This document shows, piece by piece, positions 23,500-34,682 of a stretch of DNA of 64,000 nucleotides. Source of the DNA: Nymphalis io. Taxonomy: Eukaryota > Arthropoda > Insecta > Lepidoptera > Nymphalidae. Every line of letters begins with the position of its first letter. Position 1 is the first letter of the stretch. The position numbers were made by a program, and so were the translations under genes. Below the pieces are notes generated by a model. That model was not told where the DNA came from and searched no databases. It saw only the letters and a program-made list of their open reading frames with translations. The DNA is taken from NCBI RefSeq assembly GCF_905147045.1, contig NC_065903.1:2418001-2482000 (forward strand). Direction: 5' to 3'.

Positions 23500-24845
23500 A
23501 AAAGTTAAAATTTAAAATTTTATCAAATAAGAAGTGAATAAAAGTGGATTATGTGACATTAATAGTGTGATTTTGTATTAAGATTATATCGGACATTAAA
23601 TAACGTTACACTGACAACTGTGTCTTATTTCAGACCAGCTTATATTTTTGTAAGACTACGTCAGATTGTAATATATAATATTAGTTGTGATACTAATTAT
23701 TATTAAATATTACTGAAGAGTATTTGTCATTTTTTATGTTAATCAATAATAATCTATATTTTTAATCTGGCAACAAGAACATTGACAGATACTGTTTATG
23801 GCGGGAAACTGATAGACTGAATACTTTTTACAAGCATTGCGGATTTCTTGTTGAGATCTAGTTCTTACACGTATACTATACACATCATTGGTATGTTGTA
23901 AAAATTGATAACCTCGCATGACAATATTACTAACATCATAAGCAAAACTGTCGTGTAATTTATTGGTTTATTTAATTAGGATTAATTTCTTTAAACATCT
24001 AGATCTGCCGGTCGTCCCGTGACAACCGCAGTTTAAAAAAGGTTTTTCTTTGACTTAAGAACGTATATAATATTAGTCCTATGATCACAGAATATTTAAA
24101 GGTAATAAGTAAGTAAGGCGCTTGTTAATATTTGATGTGTCCATCATAAATAGGCTTTATATTTTATCTTCAAAGATTTTCTAAGATCCGTTTTTATTAA
24201 AGCCGCTTTATAAGGCTTTACCAGAATTTTCTACTTCATTCCTTTCCGACAGTGCCGCAAATAAATTTTGTATTATTATGACAGTAAAAAAAATTAGACA
24301 TAGAATTAATGTATTTCTCTTTGTGACCAAGACAGTAGGTGTTGTTTGAAGAGTTTATCTATACAAATAAATAAAATTGAAGTATCGCTCTGTGATTTAT
24401 ATTTTATATAAGATAAAAAAATTCTATCTGTCAGCTTGTTTGTTTGTCCGAGGTAATCTTCAAATGGCTAAATATTACAAAAGCAAATAACTGAATTAAT
24501 ACAAAAGCAAATAACTGAATTATTATAAAAGTATTCCGAGGTACCGTTTAGTCGTTCTTACATCAAAATCAGTTGAGTCTATTAAAAGTTCCTTATCATT
24601 ATATACATATTTCTCACATATTACTATCGATTGAAGTCAATTATAAATTGACAAACAGCAGTATGCGTATATAATCGATAAATTTTTACCAAAAACCCAG
24701 TCATTCTTGTAATTAGTCAAATTGCTGTTCAGATGCTGGTTATCAAATTAAAAGTTAAAATGGCTATTTGCTAGTTAACAAAACCATATTTTTAGACTAC
24801 CGTTTCTACTTTACTTTAATGGTTTAAATATTTACGAAATTGTTA
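23500..24845. other. AT-rich stretch, no gene seen
   Basis: Contains no recognised coding sequence. A short tandem duplication of AAAGCAAATAACTGAATTA lies near 24479-24522. Confidence 0.4.
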
Positions 24846-24848
24846 ACA

Positions 24849-24872
24849 TATATATATATATATATATATATA
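24849..24872. repeat. (TA)n microsatellite
   Basis: A pure TA run directly precedes CAGGGTTACAGGGTAATATG, the apparent end of the transposon whose transposase lies downstream on the minus strand. Confidence 0.85.
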
Positions 24873-25567
24873 CAGGGTTACAGGGTAATATGTCACGATC
24901 CTTTTAAAGGGTTATAGTTTAGGACAATAGCTATCAAATGACCCCCAAAATGCTCATGCAAAAGTGTATCGTTTTCGAGTTATTAATTTTTTAATATTTT
25001 TTTTATTTAAAGGATGTTTAAGATTCTAAAATTCAATAAAAAAAAAATTAACGTATTTTCCCTATTTTTTTTTGTATTTCTTGCTAGGGTACATCCTAGT
25101 TAATAATAACCAGTTATAAAACAAAAACAATCTTCAAGCATTTTTAAATTACAGATCCAAAACTGTACAACTTTTCGATTTTTAATTTTGATTCTTTAAG
25201 TTACTCGCAATTTTTTTGTAAAAATCACTATGGCTCTTATCGTGCGGATCATTTTAAAAACATCTGCGTTTCCTTAGCTATCCATCGGTACATAAAAAGT
25301 ACAGTAACAATCATAAACTCAGGAGAAAATTAGATAACAAAGAGACCAGGTAGGAAATTCTAAGAAATGCTATTGTTAAGAAATTAAATCTGGATCAAAG
25401 ACAAAAGGACCTCAATGCAAAGTAGTTAAAGATTATTTTTAATAGGGGTAATAGGTAAAAAAGGAGAGATAAACCAGAGCTGTCATTGCAATTTTGAATT
25501 TAAATCAAAAACAAAATACTTAATCTTTTTAGTTACTCCATACTTTCGAAATTACACTGTTTATTAT
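24873..25567 (-). mobile_element. 3' flank of Tc1/mariner-like transposon
   Basis: This non-coding AT-rich DNA lies between the putative terminus CAGGGTTACAGGGTAATATG and the transposase stop codon. I infer that it is the 3' untranslated and terminal region of the same element, because CAGGGT-type ends are typical of such transposons. The opposite terminus is not visible, having been replaced by (TA)n. Confidence 0.45.
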
Positions 25568-26072
25568 TTATAATTCGTGTTCAAAATGAGATCCCCTATT
25601 TCGTATACAAATACGCATTCTTTTTCTTAATTAACTTTTTACTACAACACTAATCAAGCTATGTCGAATAGAATTTGCAGCATTCATTATTCTTGTTTTG
25701 AGTTCTTCAATTGTTTGTACTGGTGAAACATCATAAACCAGGCTTTTCATATGCCCCCAGACATAATAGTCCATCGGAGTCAAATCTGGACTTCTCGCTG
25801 GCCATGGGATTGGTCCTCCTCTGCCAATCCATCTATTACGATAATTGCTGTCTAGCCACTGTCTTACGGACATTCGAAAGTGTGCGGAGCAACCATCATG
25901 CTGGAATATCATTCTCTGCCTAAGTTTCAGCGAAACATTTTCGAGTAACTCATGCAGGATTTCTCTAAGCAAGCTTTCATAACTTTCACCATTTAAGTTA
26001 TCAGGTAGGAAATGTGGCCCAATAAGATTATCATTGATAATCCCCATCCAGACGTTTACCGAGAAACGAATA
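25568..26072 (-). pseudogene. Tc1/mariner-superfamily transposase, C-terminal half
   Basis: The minus-strand frame encodes FSVNVWMGIINDNLIGPHF, then RQRMIFQHDGCSAHF (second catalytic Asp region), GRGGPIPWPARSPDLTPMDY (third catalytic region, DL-P-D/E type) and WGHMKSLVYD. This family is a DDE transposase widespread in insects. The frame has an in-frame TAA at 25631-25633, after which the same frame continues with RMRICIRNRGSHFEHEL to the natural stop at 25568-25570. The N-terminal DNA-binding half and the first catalytic Asp are absent. Upstream sequence is a TA-rich microsatellite. It is inactive. Confidence 0.85.
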
Positions 26073-26087
26073 TATATATACAAACAG

Positions 26088-26103
26088 AAACATATATAGA
26101 AAC

Positions 26104-26163
<60 letters not shown>
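26088..26163. repeat. (TA)n microsatellite
   Basis: A long TA run with ATACAT and AAACAT interruptions sits where the 5' half of the transposase should be. Confidence 0.9.
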
Positions 26164-26166
<3 letters not shown>

Positions 26167-26203
26167 AACAATTTCATCATTTTTAAAAATATATATATAT
26201 ATA

Positions 26204-26357
26204 TTATAGAATAGAAAGGTGGACGAGCATATGGACCATCTGATGGGAAGTGGTCACCAACGCCCATAGACAATGGCATTGTAAGAAATACGGTAGAATA
26301 TCTGATGAGTGGATGGTACCTACCCAGACGAGCTTGCATAAAGCTCTACCACCAGTA
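26204..26357 (-). repeat. SINE-B with internal deletion
   Basis: The tail part (ATAGAATAGAAAGGTGGACG) and the head part (GGTAGAATATCTGATGAGTG to CTCTACCACCAGTAA) are present. The central 130 bases are missing, joined at AAGAAATA/CGGTAGAA. Confidence 0.8.
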
Positions 26358-26617
26358 AATAATTCATTTAAAATATATATTTACAAGCGACAATATATGT
26401 TTGAAGTGTAGCTTTAATAATAATGTGTGATGATGAGAATAGAATACAAATATATTTTAACTGAGGTTATGATATGTTAGGTTAGGTTTAAGTTCGGGAA
26501 AGTACCACCGAGTTTTTATGTACAAGATTTTACTGTCTCTCAACGTTAATCGTGCTAGATGTTTCCTGTGAAACCAGTTTGGCAGATAGGTCGTTAGGTG
26601 CCGCTTATCTATTGCAC

Positions 26618-26658
26618 AACTACAATTTTTTGGAATACAATTCCAAAAAATTGTAGTT
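26618..26658. repeat. perfect 19-bp inverted repeat, 3-nt loop
   Basis: The left arm AACTACAATTTTTTGGAAT (26618-26636) and its exact reverse complement (26640-26658) are separated by ACA. A hairpin or cruciform of this quality in AT-rich DNA may be a small palindromic insertion or a very recent inverted duplication. Confidence 0.85.
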
Positions 26659-26770
26659 TTTACAAATCACATATTTCTTGTTTATTATTTTGTATGGGTG
26701 ATATCATATGTCCGTCTATCTACTTAAGCTAGATGTTACTGAAAGAAAAAGAAATCTTTACGAAAAAGAG

Positions 26771-27071
26771 CGTAGCCGAGATGGCCCAGTGGTAAGAACA
26801 CGTGAATCTTAACCGTTGATCGTGGTTTCAAACCCGGACAAGCTCCACTGAATTTTCATGTGCCTAATTTGTGATTATAATTCATCTCGAAAACATCGTG
26901 AGGAAACCTGCATGTGTCTAATTTCACTGAAATTCTGCCACATGTCTATTCCACCAACCCGCACTGGAGCAGCGCGGTGGAATAAGCTCCAAACCATCTC
27001 CTAAAAAAAGGAGAGGAGGCCTTAGCCCAGCAGTGGGACATTCACAGGCAGTTACTGAACTGAATACTGAA
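26771..27071 (+). repeat. SINE-A copy with 12-bp target-site duplication
   Basis: It is flanked by TACGAAAAAGAG at 26759-26770 and 27072-27083. The copy is close to full length, lacks the GTGCTTTACGGTGAAGG segment, and has a tail expanded into TACTGAA repeats. Confidence 0.9.
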
Positions 27072-27162
27072 TACGAAAAAGAGACAAAATATACACTCAT
27101 GGAAGAAGAAAATAGAAAAAAGATCAGAGGAAGACAAATATAATATAGTATACATACAATAT

Positions 27163-27258
27163 ATTTTTTTTTTTTTTAATATATTGGCAGGTGGATGGGC
27201 AAATGGGCTACCTGAGGGTAAGTGGTCACCACCGCCCATAGACATTGGCGATGTAAGA
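27163..27258 (-). repeat. SINE-B 3' fragment
   Basis: A T run followed by GGCAGGTGGATGGGC, GGGTAAGTGGTCACC and GCCCATAGACATTGGC. The head two-thirds are absent, as in a 5'-truncated retroposon. Confidence 0.75.
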
Positions 27259-27259
27259 A

Positions 27260-27954
27260 ATGGTTATTATTTTGCGATATCTTAGAACTTTGACCTGAAT
27301 TTAACTATAAAAAATCAAATAAAAGATTAGCAATTTGCTTTATATTCCATCTTAACAGCGCTGTCTCATTTGAGCAACGTACTAAATAAGGTAGGTAAGT
27401 GATTAATTTAGTCTATATTAATCACTTTTTATTAAAAAAATAAAAAAAGAAATTGAAAACGAAAAATAAAACTAACTGTAATAAAAAAATAAATTAAAGT
27501 TTTTAAAAAAAAATATTTACCTATCTACGATCTAATCATTTTTGTTATAAAAAGTTTTTAATCGGTTTTTACCGTTTTATTAAAAATGTTTTTAATCAAA
27601 TCTCGTAATAACGACACCAGTTAATTCGACGACGGAATCAAAAAGCGTAGCGAGTCCTGAACTCAATTAAACCTGTAATTTATTCAGCCTGAAGCAATAA
27701 AGTCAATCGATTGGTTGTATAGTTAACTGATATTGCGTCCTGTTTTCGTACGGGTAATATTTTATTAGTCTAAAATTTCATATAATTGTTAACGTAAAAA
27801 TAAGCTTTACGAGTTATTTTGAAGTCTCATTATCTAAACCAATTATTTGTTATTTTTAAACAATGAATTTTATACTCTAATACCGCGGACTAAGTTCTAT
27901 AATTCCATACAAGGGATGTTATACTTCAAAACTATGATAATAATAAATTATTTA
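27260..27954. other. AT-rich spacer
   Basis: No gene was recognised. Confidence 0.35.
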
Positions 27955-27966
27955 TAAGTTGAAATA

Positions 27967-28281
27967 AAGCCGAGATGGCCCTGTGGTAAGAACGCGTGAA
28001 TCTTAACCGATGATCGTGGGTTCAAACCCGGGCAAGCACCACTGAATTTTCATGTGCTTAATTTGTGATTATAATTCATCTCGTGCTTTACGGTGAAGGA
28101 AAACATCGTGAGGAAACCTGCATGTGTCTAATTTCACTGAAATTCTGCCACATGTGAATTCTACCAACCCGCATTGGAGCAGCGTGGTGGAATAAGCTCC
28201 AAACCTTCTCCTCAAAAAAGAGGAGAGGAGGCCTTTAGCCCAGCAGTGGGACATTCACAGGCTGTTACGGTTACGGTACGG
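27967..28281 (+). repeat. SINE-A, full-length reference-quality copy
   Basis: Complete SINE-A flanked by TAAGTTGAAATA (27955-27966 and 28282-28293). The head has TGGCCCTGTGGTAAGAAC and B box GGGTTCAAACCCGGG; the 3' end is a GTTACGGTTACGGTACG repeat tail. It shows the full structure: tRNA-like head of about 75 nt, body, and a short repeat tail rather than poly(A). Confidence 0.95.
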
Positions 28282-28336
28282 TAAGTTGAAATATTGTCGT
28301 CCTTTATTACAGCTTATTTTGTTTTATCGTTACAAT

Positions 28337-28382
28337 TTACAGTACTGAAGTACAATACCGATACAGTACTTCAGTACTGTAA
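28337..28382. repeat. perfect 17-bp inverted repeat
   Basis: Arms TTACAGTACTGAAGTAC (28337-28353) and GTACTTCAGTACTGTAA (28366-28382) enclose a 12-nt loop. It is not explained by the adjacent SINE-A. Confidence 0.8.
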
Positions 28383-28389
28383 AGTGTGT

Positions 28390-29305
28390 AAAAAGATTAT
28401 TAACCATTTAACATTACAATTTGTATTCTAGTTTTTAAGTATAAGTAAATAATATTATTACTGTATATTATATGTATGCAAGAGTTTCTGGTTCAGTGAT
28501 AAATATAAAACAGAGTTCCATTAATATTTTTTTTTTTAGTTTATCTTTACACTGTGACAGAACTAGAGCGTTGCTTTTTATTTATAATGATGACTGGATG
28601 GTAATTAATGGTACGGTAATTGTGAATACAATATAGAAATATCATAACTTATGTAAAACCTTTTTACTTATTTAAAACGAATTAAAAATTTTCAATAATT
28701 GATAGAAAACTTTAATTATTGCAATAATATAACGTTTAATTTTATTAAACTTGTGCTATCATACACCCGACTCACACACATATGCATCTGTATGTTCAAA
28801 TGTGTTTTACCCTCTTCATCAATGCGTTTAGTTTACAGACGCAGTAATATTCAGACAAATAAACATATAAAATTGTCCTTTCACCGTTATTAGAGAAAAC
28901 TGCATTTTGCTATCAATACTATTGAGAGTAATCCAATTAACTTTGGTAATGAACTTTTTGTAAAATAAATTATTGTTTTAATGTTTCATTTAAAGACTTT
29001 GTTGTAAATGTTTACTTTGAAACCATATATTTAAAGAATCGCAGTAAAATACCGCATTATTATAATAGCGTATATATGTATAGTATTCTTGCTACTCAAA
29101 CAGCAGAATAGAGAACAGTAGTTGAGTGGTGTAAGGGTCGGTTTTAACCCAAAGGCGTACCAACATATGACATATTCAAGACGAAAAATTAATGTTTTTT
29201 GATGCAAATAATAACAATTATATTACAACGTTGATGCTAATGAATACTGCTAAGATACAATTGAAAATGAAGACAAAGATCAATTGAAAATATTTTACGA
29301 TGTAA
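28390..29305. other. AT-rich stretch, no gene seen
   Basis: No supported gene. Confidence 0.35.
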
Positions 29306-29309
29306 AAAA

Positions 29310-29524
29310 TATTAACTATTTAGTACATCGCCAATGCACCACCAACTCTCACTCCCACAACTTCCCACTTGAGAGTTAACATGTTATGTCTCGTGCCTGT
29401 AGTTACACTGGCTGACTCACCCTTCAAACCGGAACACAACAATATGAATATTGCTATTTGGCGGGAGAATATCTGATGAGTGGATGGTACCTACCCAGTT
29501 TTGCACAAAACCCTACCACCTAGT
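29310..29524 (-). repeat. SINE-B, tail truncated
   Basis: It starts in the middle (TACATCGCCAATGCACCACC) and runs to the head end ACAAAACCCTACCACC. The poly(A) side is missing. Confidence 0.75.
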
Positions 29525-29567
29525 ATTATTTATATATATTACCAATATCTATTATTTATTGACGTTT

Positions 29568-29655
29568 TAGATCGGGCAAAGTGGAGGCGTAGATCCAGGA
29601 AAGCGGACCCTGGCATTACTAAGCCGGGACAACGCTAGGCAGAAGAAGAAGATTA
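29568..29655 (+). pseudogene. LINE ORF2 C-terminal remnant
   Basis: The plus frame gives DRAKWRRRSRKADPGITK, a short end motif I associate with retrotransposon reverse transcriptases of RTE-like type, followed by a GAAGAAGAAG run that looks like a repeat tail. It is too short to assign with confidence. Confidence 0.45.
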
Positions 29656-30241
29656 TTTATTACAATATAATAAGTATAAAAATAAAATCTTCAAGATATT
29701 ACCAACACGACACCAAGTAGAAAACAATGTTAAAACTTGAAGATAATAAAACTATGCGGTGAAATTAACCCAGTTAAACTTTAAACTATGTTGGATCCAC
29801 TTCAGTGTGTCTCGTGTAAGTTTTTTACTTATTCGATAGCGTTGACATTTGTATGTAATGAAAACAGCACCATCTAATGACAACAATCGGAATCCTATAA
29901 AAATTTACGGCTTAACAATTTATATCTCAAAAAAAAATAGAATACAATTCACTTTAAAGATTTGAGAAAACATGATTAACATACTTAAATATATATAATT
30001 ATATGCAACACACGGGTATTACACAAAAATAAAGAAAAAGAAATTAATATCTTCACTCAAAATAATGTGGCCATTTAACTTCAACACTATTGAATCAGTA
30101 CAAAAACACACTAGGCACGCTGTTCCGTTTTCCGGGTGCTAAAAGTATCCACTTGTCAAAATATATTAGAGTCCCAGTCGAGTGTGCTACTTGTGTACTC
30201 GGCAAGTGCCTTGATATCACTACCCTTCTTACCGGACATCT

Positions 30242-30272
30242 CGATACTTGTGTGCACGGGACACAAGTATCG
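30242..30272. repeat. 12-bp inverted repeat
   Basis: CGATACTTGTGT and ACACAAGTATCG enclose a 7-nt loop, and the arm sequence ATACTTGTG recurs just downstream. It lies in a short open region (30090-30362) without a recognisable product. Confidence 0.6.
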
Positions 30273-30374
30273 AATACTTGTGACCACAGTCTTCATTTCG
30301 ACATATGGGAATGTAAACAGTCCCAGTTTCCAAACTTTGTTCTGCTACTGAAACATTATTGACAAAAAAATAAC

Positions 30375-30447
30375 TTTCTATTGACCGGGTATTGAACTCA
30401 GGACCTTGGGATTCACAACCAAGCCATTATACCAACCAGAAAGTTAA
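30375..30447 (-). repeat. tRNA-like SINE head
   Basis: On the minus strand it reads CTGGTTGGTATAATGGCTTG, then the B-box-like GAGTTCAATACCCGG. The acceptor stem does not close, so this is a tRNA-derived repeat fragment, not a tRNA gene. Confidence 0.5.
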
Positions 30448-30469
30448 ATATATGTATACACGTCACTGG

Positions 30470-30738
30470 TGGTAGGGCTTAGTGCAAGCTCGTGTGGGTA
30501 GATACCACCCACTAATCAGATATTGTACCGCAAAACAACAGTACTTGGTATTGCTGTGTTCCGGTTTGAAGAGTCAATGTAATTGCCAGCACCAGGTATA
30601 TAATATCTTAGTTCCCAAGGTTGGTAGCATTGGTGACGAAAGCGATGGTTAACATTTCTTACAATGTCTATGGGCGTTGGTGACCACTTACCATCAGGAG
30701 GCCTATAAGCTCGACCGCCTTCCTATACTACAAAAAAA
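30470..30738 (+). repeat. SINE-B copy
   Basis: Complete plus-strand copy from CACTGGTGGTAGGGCTT to CCTTCCTATACTACAAAAAA. It shows clearly that poly(A) lies at the opposite end from the CCACCAGT motif. Confidence 0.9.
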
Positions 30739-31306
30739 AAAAGAACTAATTATTGTTGCATGGTATTAGAGTATCCAATGATTGAATGGAGCCTACAAAG
30801 ACTTGCACAAAGTCTTACCACGTAGTATGATGAGTACATGGTATCTACAGCAAGTTTTAAGAGGTGTTGTTGACGGTTAAGGTTTGTAACTAACTAAACG
30901 TACCCTTTGAAATAACTCAATTTATTAAAAGAAATATTTTTACCTAACTAAAGAGCTCGTAGTATCGATGGAAAGGTCTAGTGCATAGTTCTTTTGTCCT
31001 TTTTATTAAGAAATAAAAGAGATCGACTTAACTCTTATTTTTATTATCGAAAACGGTACAATGAAACGAATATAATGCAACTTATATTTATTCTCTATAA
31101 GAATGGACGAAATAAAATCGGATTTGTTTATTGTTCGGCAATACACAAAGCCAACAATGGTGGAAAATGACAATGACCTATGAACAATTATTTACTTTTT
31201 CTTTTTTTATAGTGGGGAAATCCTCGTGTCCTCTGTATCGGATGATACATGGAAGGTTATGTTGGACTCTTACCGACTAAACTACCACGGTTCCTGTGAT
31301 CCACAC

Positions 31307-31511
31307 GTTTTTTTTTCACGTAGTAGAAACCTTCAGTAAGGTACCCAGCTCCCATGGGGGGGAGGAATTGGGTTATGTGGGTTTTAGTGGGTAAGAAACC
31401 CACTAAAACAACTGCGATGGCCGTTTTCGGCACAGACTGGAGAGGATGCGGGATCGTGCTGATATAACGCATCCGCGGCCTCTCCCATGGCTCGTAAGAG
31501 CTCTCGTCAGG
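31307..31511 (-). mobile_element. R1-type 3' UTR fragment nested in the outer element
   Basis: A 205-bp minus-strand insertion ending in nine A residues (T run at 31308-31316) and flanked by TCCTGTGATCCACAC (31292-31306 and 31512-31526). It contains the box GTTTTAGTGGGT found in R1-type 3' UTRs here, and GGCCGCGGATGCGTTATATC, which is shared with the element at 41.3-42 kb. It comes from the same or a close family as that element. Confidence 0.8.
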
Positions 31512-31714
31512 TCCTGTGATCCACACTAGGCGAAATTGCGGGTACGCTTGCGTATTCTTTCGCGCCTCCACCTGTGGCTGTTCTTTTGTTGAACCCTTCG
31601 ATGTTAAATACACTTGTTGGGATGTGTCGGTTATGCTCACATATTTCTCGACCTGGGGGACCCTATACTTTAGGCAATGAACTCCCTCTTTTCATTGCCC
31701 GGAGGTTGGAGGTA

Positions 31715-31865
31715 GTTAGTAGTTAATTATCGGATCTGCGAGTTCATCTTTCTCCCGCTCCTTTTGCTTTATGACACAATCGAAAAAGGTTATCATCGCC
31801 TTCCAGGACTTTTCGCTGTCTAAAGTGGAGTTTACCACAGCTGGTAGCGATAAGTATATATAACT
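31715..31865 (-). pseudogene. R1-clade ORF2 C-terminus
   Basis: The minus frame reads SLPAVVNSTLDSEKSWKAM, then ITFFDCVIKQKEREKDELA. This matches position by position the C-terminus of the array elements (SLPAVVKKMAGSEEIWAAV, SACVMSQKEEAERERE). It is a relative of that family but clearly diverged. The reverse transcriptase itself is absent because the copy is 5'-truncated. Confidence 0.75.
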
Positions 31866-31952
31866 TTGCAACACAGCTGCAACCAAGTGCCGTCTTGATT
31901 CCTTCTATGCCGGGCGCAGTGTCCTCAATGATATATGAACAATTATTTACTT

Positions 31953-32395
31953 ACGTCAACTCTGGCCCTCTTTGAGACTATAACGTGAAATATTAAAGGG
32001 TAGTGTCAAAAGTAAAATCTAACAAACCTTACTTCCATGATTATAAAAAATAATATTTTTATATATATCGAAGTCGTTTTCATTGAATTATATTTATTAA
32101 GATTCTAGAATGTTCTAAAGAATCGCTTGGTATATTGGTTATTAACGTTTGATGGTCGCTTTATTTCGCATTTGTTTTCTCAAATATGTAAAAAATACTT
32201 TCGGCTAATTTATTTTGTTTAATATTTTAGCCACTAACCGGAAGTCAATACCGTCATTAATTTCTGAAATATGACCGTAACTATCGACTATTATATTTAC
32301 GTTTCATTTTTACAAAATATCTTATTTACTTTTATAAATAATATCTAGTTGCTGTTGTTTAGCTAATTACTTGATGCAGTTTTGAAATACTAAAT
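31953..32395. other. AT-rich spacer
   Basis: No gene was recognised. Confidence 0.35.
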
Positions 32396-32399
32396 ATTA

Positions 32400-32545
32400 C
32401 GGCATTTTTGACACTTGGTGGTCTTAGGGGGCTTTGAGTAAACCCCTCTAAGTAGGTACCACCCACTCATCAGATATTCTGCTATAATCTATATGCTAAG
32501 CAGTAATACTTAGTATTGTTGTAATCCGTTTTACCTGTTTTATTG
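32400..32545 (+). repeat. SINE-B head fragment
   Basis: CACTTGGTGGTCTTAGGGGG..., GTAGGTACCACCCACTCATC and AGTATTGTTGTAATCCG are diverged SINE-B head text in plus orientation. The 3' half is absent. Confidence 0.6.
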
Positions 32546-32895
32546 TTGTACCTGTTTTATGTATGCAGATAAAATATTAATCTTATGTAAAACTCTAAAT
32601 CTAGGAAATTCCTGATTAGCATTCCTTTACTATCCGATATATAAAGTAATGAGCTTTGCTTTATGATTGTAAGAAAAAGTATTTCTTAGATTTTTTTACC
32701 TACTTAGTATGCATAAAATGAATGCACTTTACTTTCTACTTCAATTCTAAGAGCAAGTATTACAGCGTGTATTAAATTACGTAAACTTTTTCTAGAATAT
32801 TCTTACTCCTATGAAATAGGAAATAATTTTTTTAATATATACGTATGCTTTCCGTTATAGTAAACATTATATAATAGGTAATATAAAATATACTG

Positions 32896-33110
32896 AGACA
32901 GCCCAATTGTTAGAATACATGAATCTTAAAAGATGATTACTGGTGATAGGGCTTTATGCAAGCTCTTCTGGGTTGGTAAACTCAGATATAACTCATCAGA
33001 TATTCTACCGCAAAACAACAGTACTGGGTATTGTTGTGTTCCGGTTTGAAAGGTGAGTGATCCAGTGTCATAACAGGCACAAGTGTCCTAACATAGTAGT
33101 TATGATTGTA
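32896..33110 (+). repeat. SINE-A head joined to SINE-B
   Basis: Bases 32896-32937 match the SINE-A head (GAGACAGCCCAATTGTTAGA, ATGAATCTTAAAAGATGAT). From 32938 the sequence switches to the SINE-B head (ACTGGTGATAGGGCTTTATG) and continues as SINE-B to about 33110. This is probably a SINE-B insertion into an old SINE-A whose remainder was lost. Confidence 0.55.
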
Positions 33111-34150
33111 GCTATTTAATTATATTAAAAAAAACTTATCCAACATAAGAAACTGTATTCGCTAAGTCTAAGTATAGGTGATTATGTTGTTTAACTATTA
33201 AGTTAACGTAGGAAGCTTTGACTTGAGCGTTGAAATTATCCGTGAGTTATTTACAGCTCTCGAGTTTAACGATAAACTACAACATAAGTTAATAGTTTCC
33301 GTTTGATCGACTCTAAGTTACTCATGAGTTTCATACAATGTATGAATGTCTAAATATAGTTTTAGTTTCATGGAAAATTAAATTAAATTTCGAAAGAACG
33401 ACAACTGTATTATCCACTTAACTTTAGAAAAAGCTATTGTAATATTATTAAGATAACTTTTGCATTAACACAAGTTCAAATAAACGATACGTCTATATAC
33501 GTCTAATTTAGATTTTTGTACGATACGTGCATACATACATATGTATATAGAAACTATTCGGAAGTCCTGAAGTGATAAAAACTTTGATTCGCAATTTTGA
33601 ACGAATCACAAAATTTTGCGTACTGGATATTCGCGACAAACCGGTTAAACAAACACACATACACACTCACGCATTCGGCGGCATTCTTTCAAATTATATG
33701 CATTATGAAAAATAATTGCTTTTATTTCATAATGTTATGTGCATAAAGTTTATTAATTGTTTTGTTATTGCAAACTCGTTTGTGAAATTAATGATTTAGG
33801 TTGAATGTATAATGATGTCAGGTACTAGTTTTTCAATAAACAAAACGTTAACGTCAGCAATTCTACTGTATATAAAAGAAAGTTTTTTTTTATTGAATAT
33901 AATTACCGGACTTTAGTGACAATAGCTTAGTATTATTAATATAACAGAGCTGTGTCTGCTGACAAACTGTTCAATAGCTAAATAGAATTTATGTATTTAT
34001 TTTTCTTTAGTAAAATAAATTACACGGACGTGTTTTTCGTGCTGTTGGCGTATCTTTTAACCTGCATTTTTTTAATGCCCTAATGGATGCTGTCTATCCA
34101 AATTAGAGTTTATGTTAAGATTAAATTATAAAAACTTTATAAAATGTAAT
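33111..34150. other. AT-rich stretch, no gene seen
   Basis: No supported gene or named repeat. Confidence 0.35.
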
Positions 34151-34151
34151 T

Positions 34152-34460
34152 CCGTAACAGCCTGTGAATGTCCCACTGCTGGGCTAAAGGCCTCCTCTCC
34201 TCTTTTTGAGGAGAAGAATTGGAGCTTATTCCACCACGCTGCTCCAATGCGGGTTGGTAGAATTCACATATGGCAGAATTTCAGTGAAATTAGACACATG
34301 CAGGTTTCCTCACGATGTTTTCCTTCACCGTAAAGCACGAGATGAATCATAATCACAAATTAAGCACATGAAAATTCAATGGTGCTTGCCCGGGTTTGAA
34401 CCCACGATCATCGGTTAAGATTCACGCGTTCTTACCACAGGGCCATCTCGGCTTTTTTGA
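34152..34460 (-). repeat. SINE-A, full length
   Basis: Minus-strand copy flanked by AAAATGTAATT (34141-34151 and 34461-34471). Near-identical to the reference copy at 27967, suggesting recent activity. Confidence 0.92.
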
Positions 34461-34682
34461 AAAATGTAATTACGAGAATATAATATTTATTTTCCAAAAT
34501 TATCCATTCCAAAAGCCTATTTAAATTTGAAAATAGAACAAGAAAAAAACTATGTAATTGTCAATTTCTTAAACAAGTGATGTAGTTACATTAAAAACCA
34601 GAAAAAAATGGCTGCAATTAGTAAACATACTTGAAATTTCAGCTGTTTTTGTATTTTGAGTGTTTTTGTTTTCTAATAGAGT

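Larger units (their letters stand above)
31198..31933 (-). mobile_element. 5'-truncated R1-clade LINE (outer element)
   Basis: It is a minus-strand element of about 0.74 kb flanked by the 19-bp duplication TATGAACAATTATTTACTT (31179-31197 and 31934-31952). Its 5' part codes for the end of an R1-type ORF2 (see 31715-31865), followed by a 3' UTR and an A-rich end (T-rich at 31198-31210 on the plus strand). A second R1-type element is inserted in its 3' UTR. Confidence 0.8.

Noticed and set aside
31179..31197. The 19-bp duplication around the 31-kb element contains TATGAACAA, as does the array target.
   Set aside because: The element lies in the opposite orientation relative to the word, so the nick position would not match, and 9 shared bases in AT-rich DNA can be chance.
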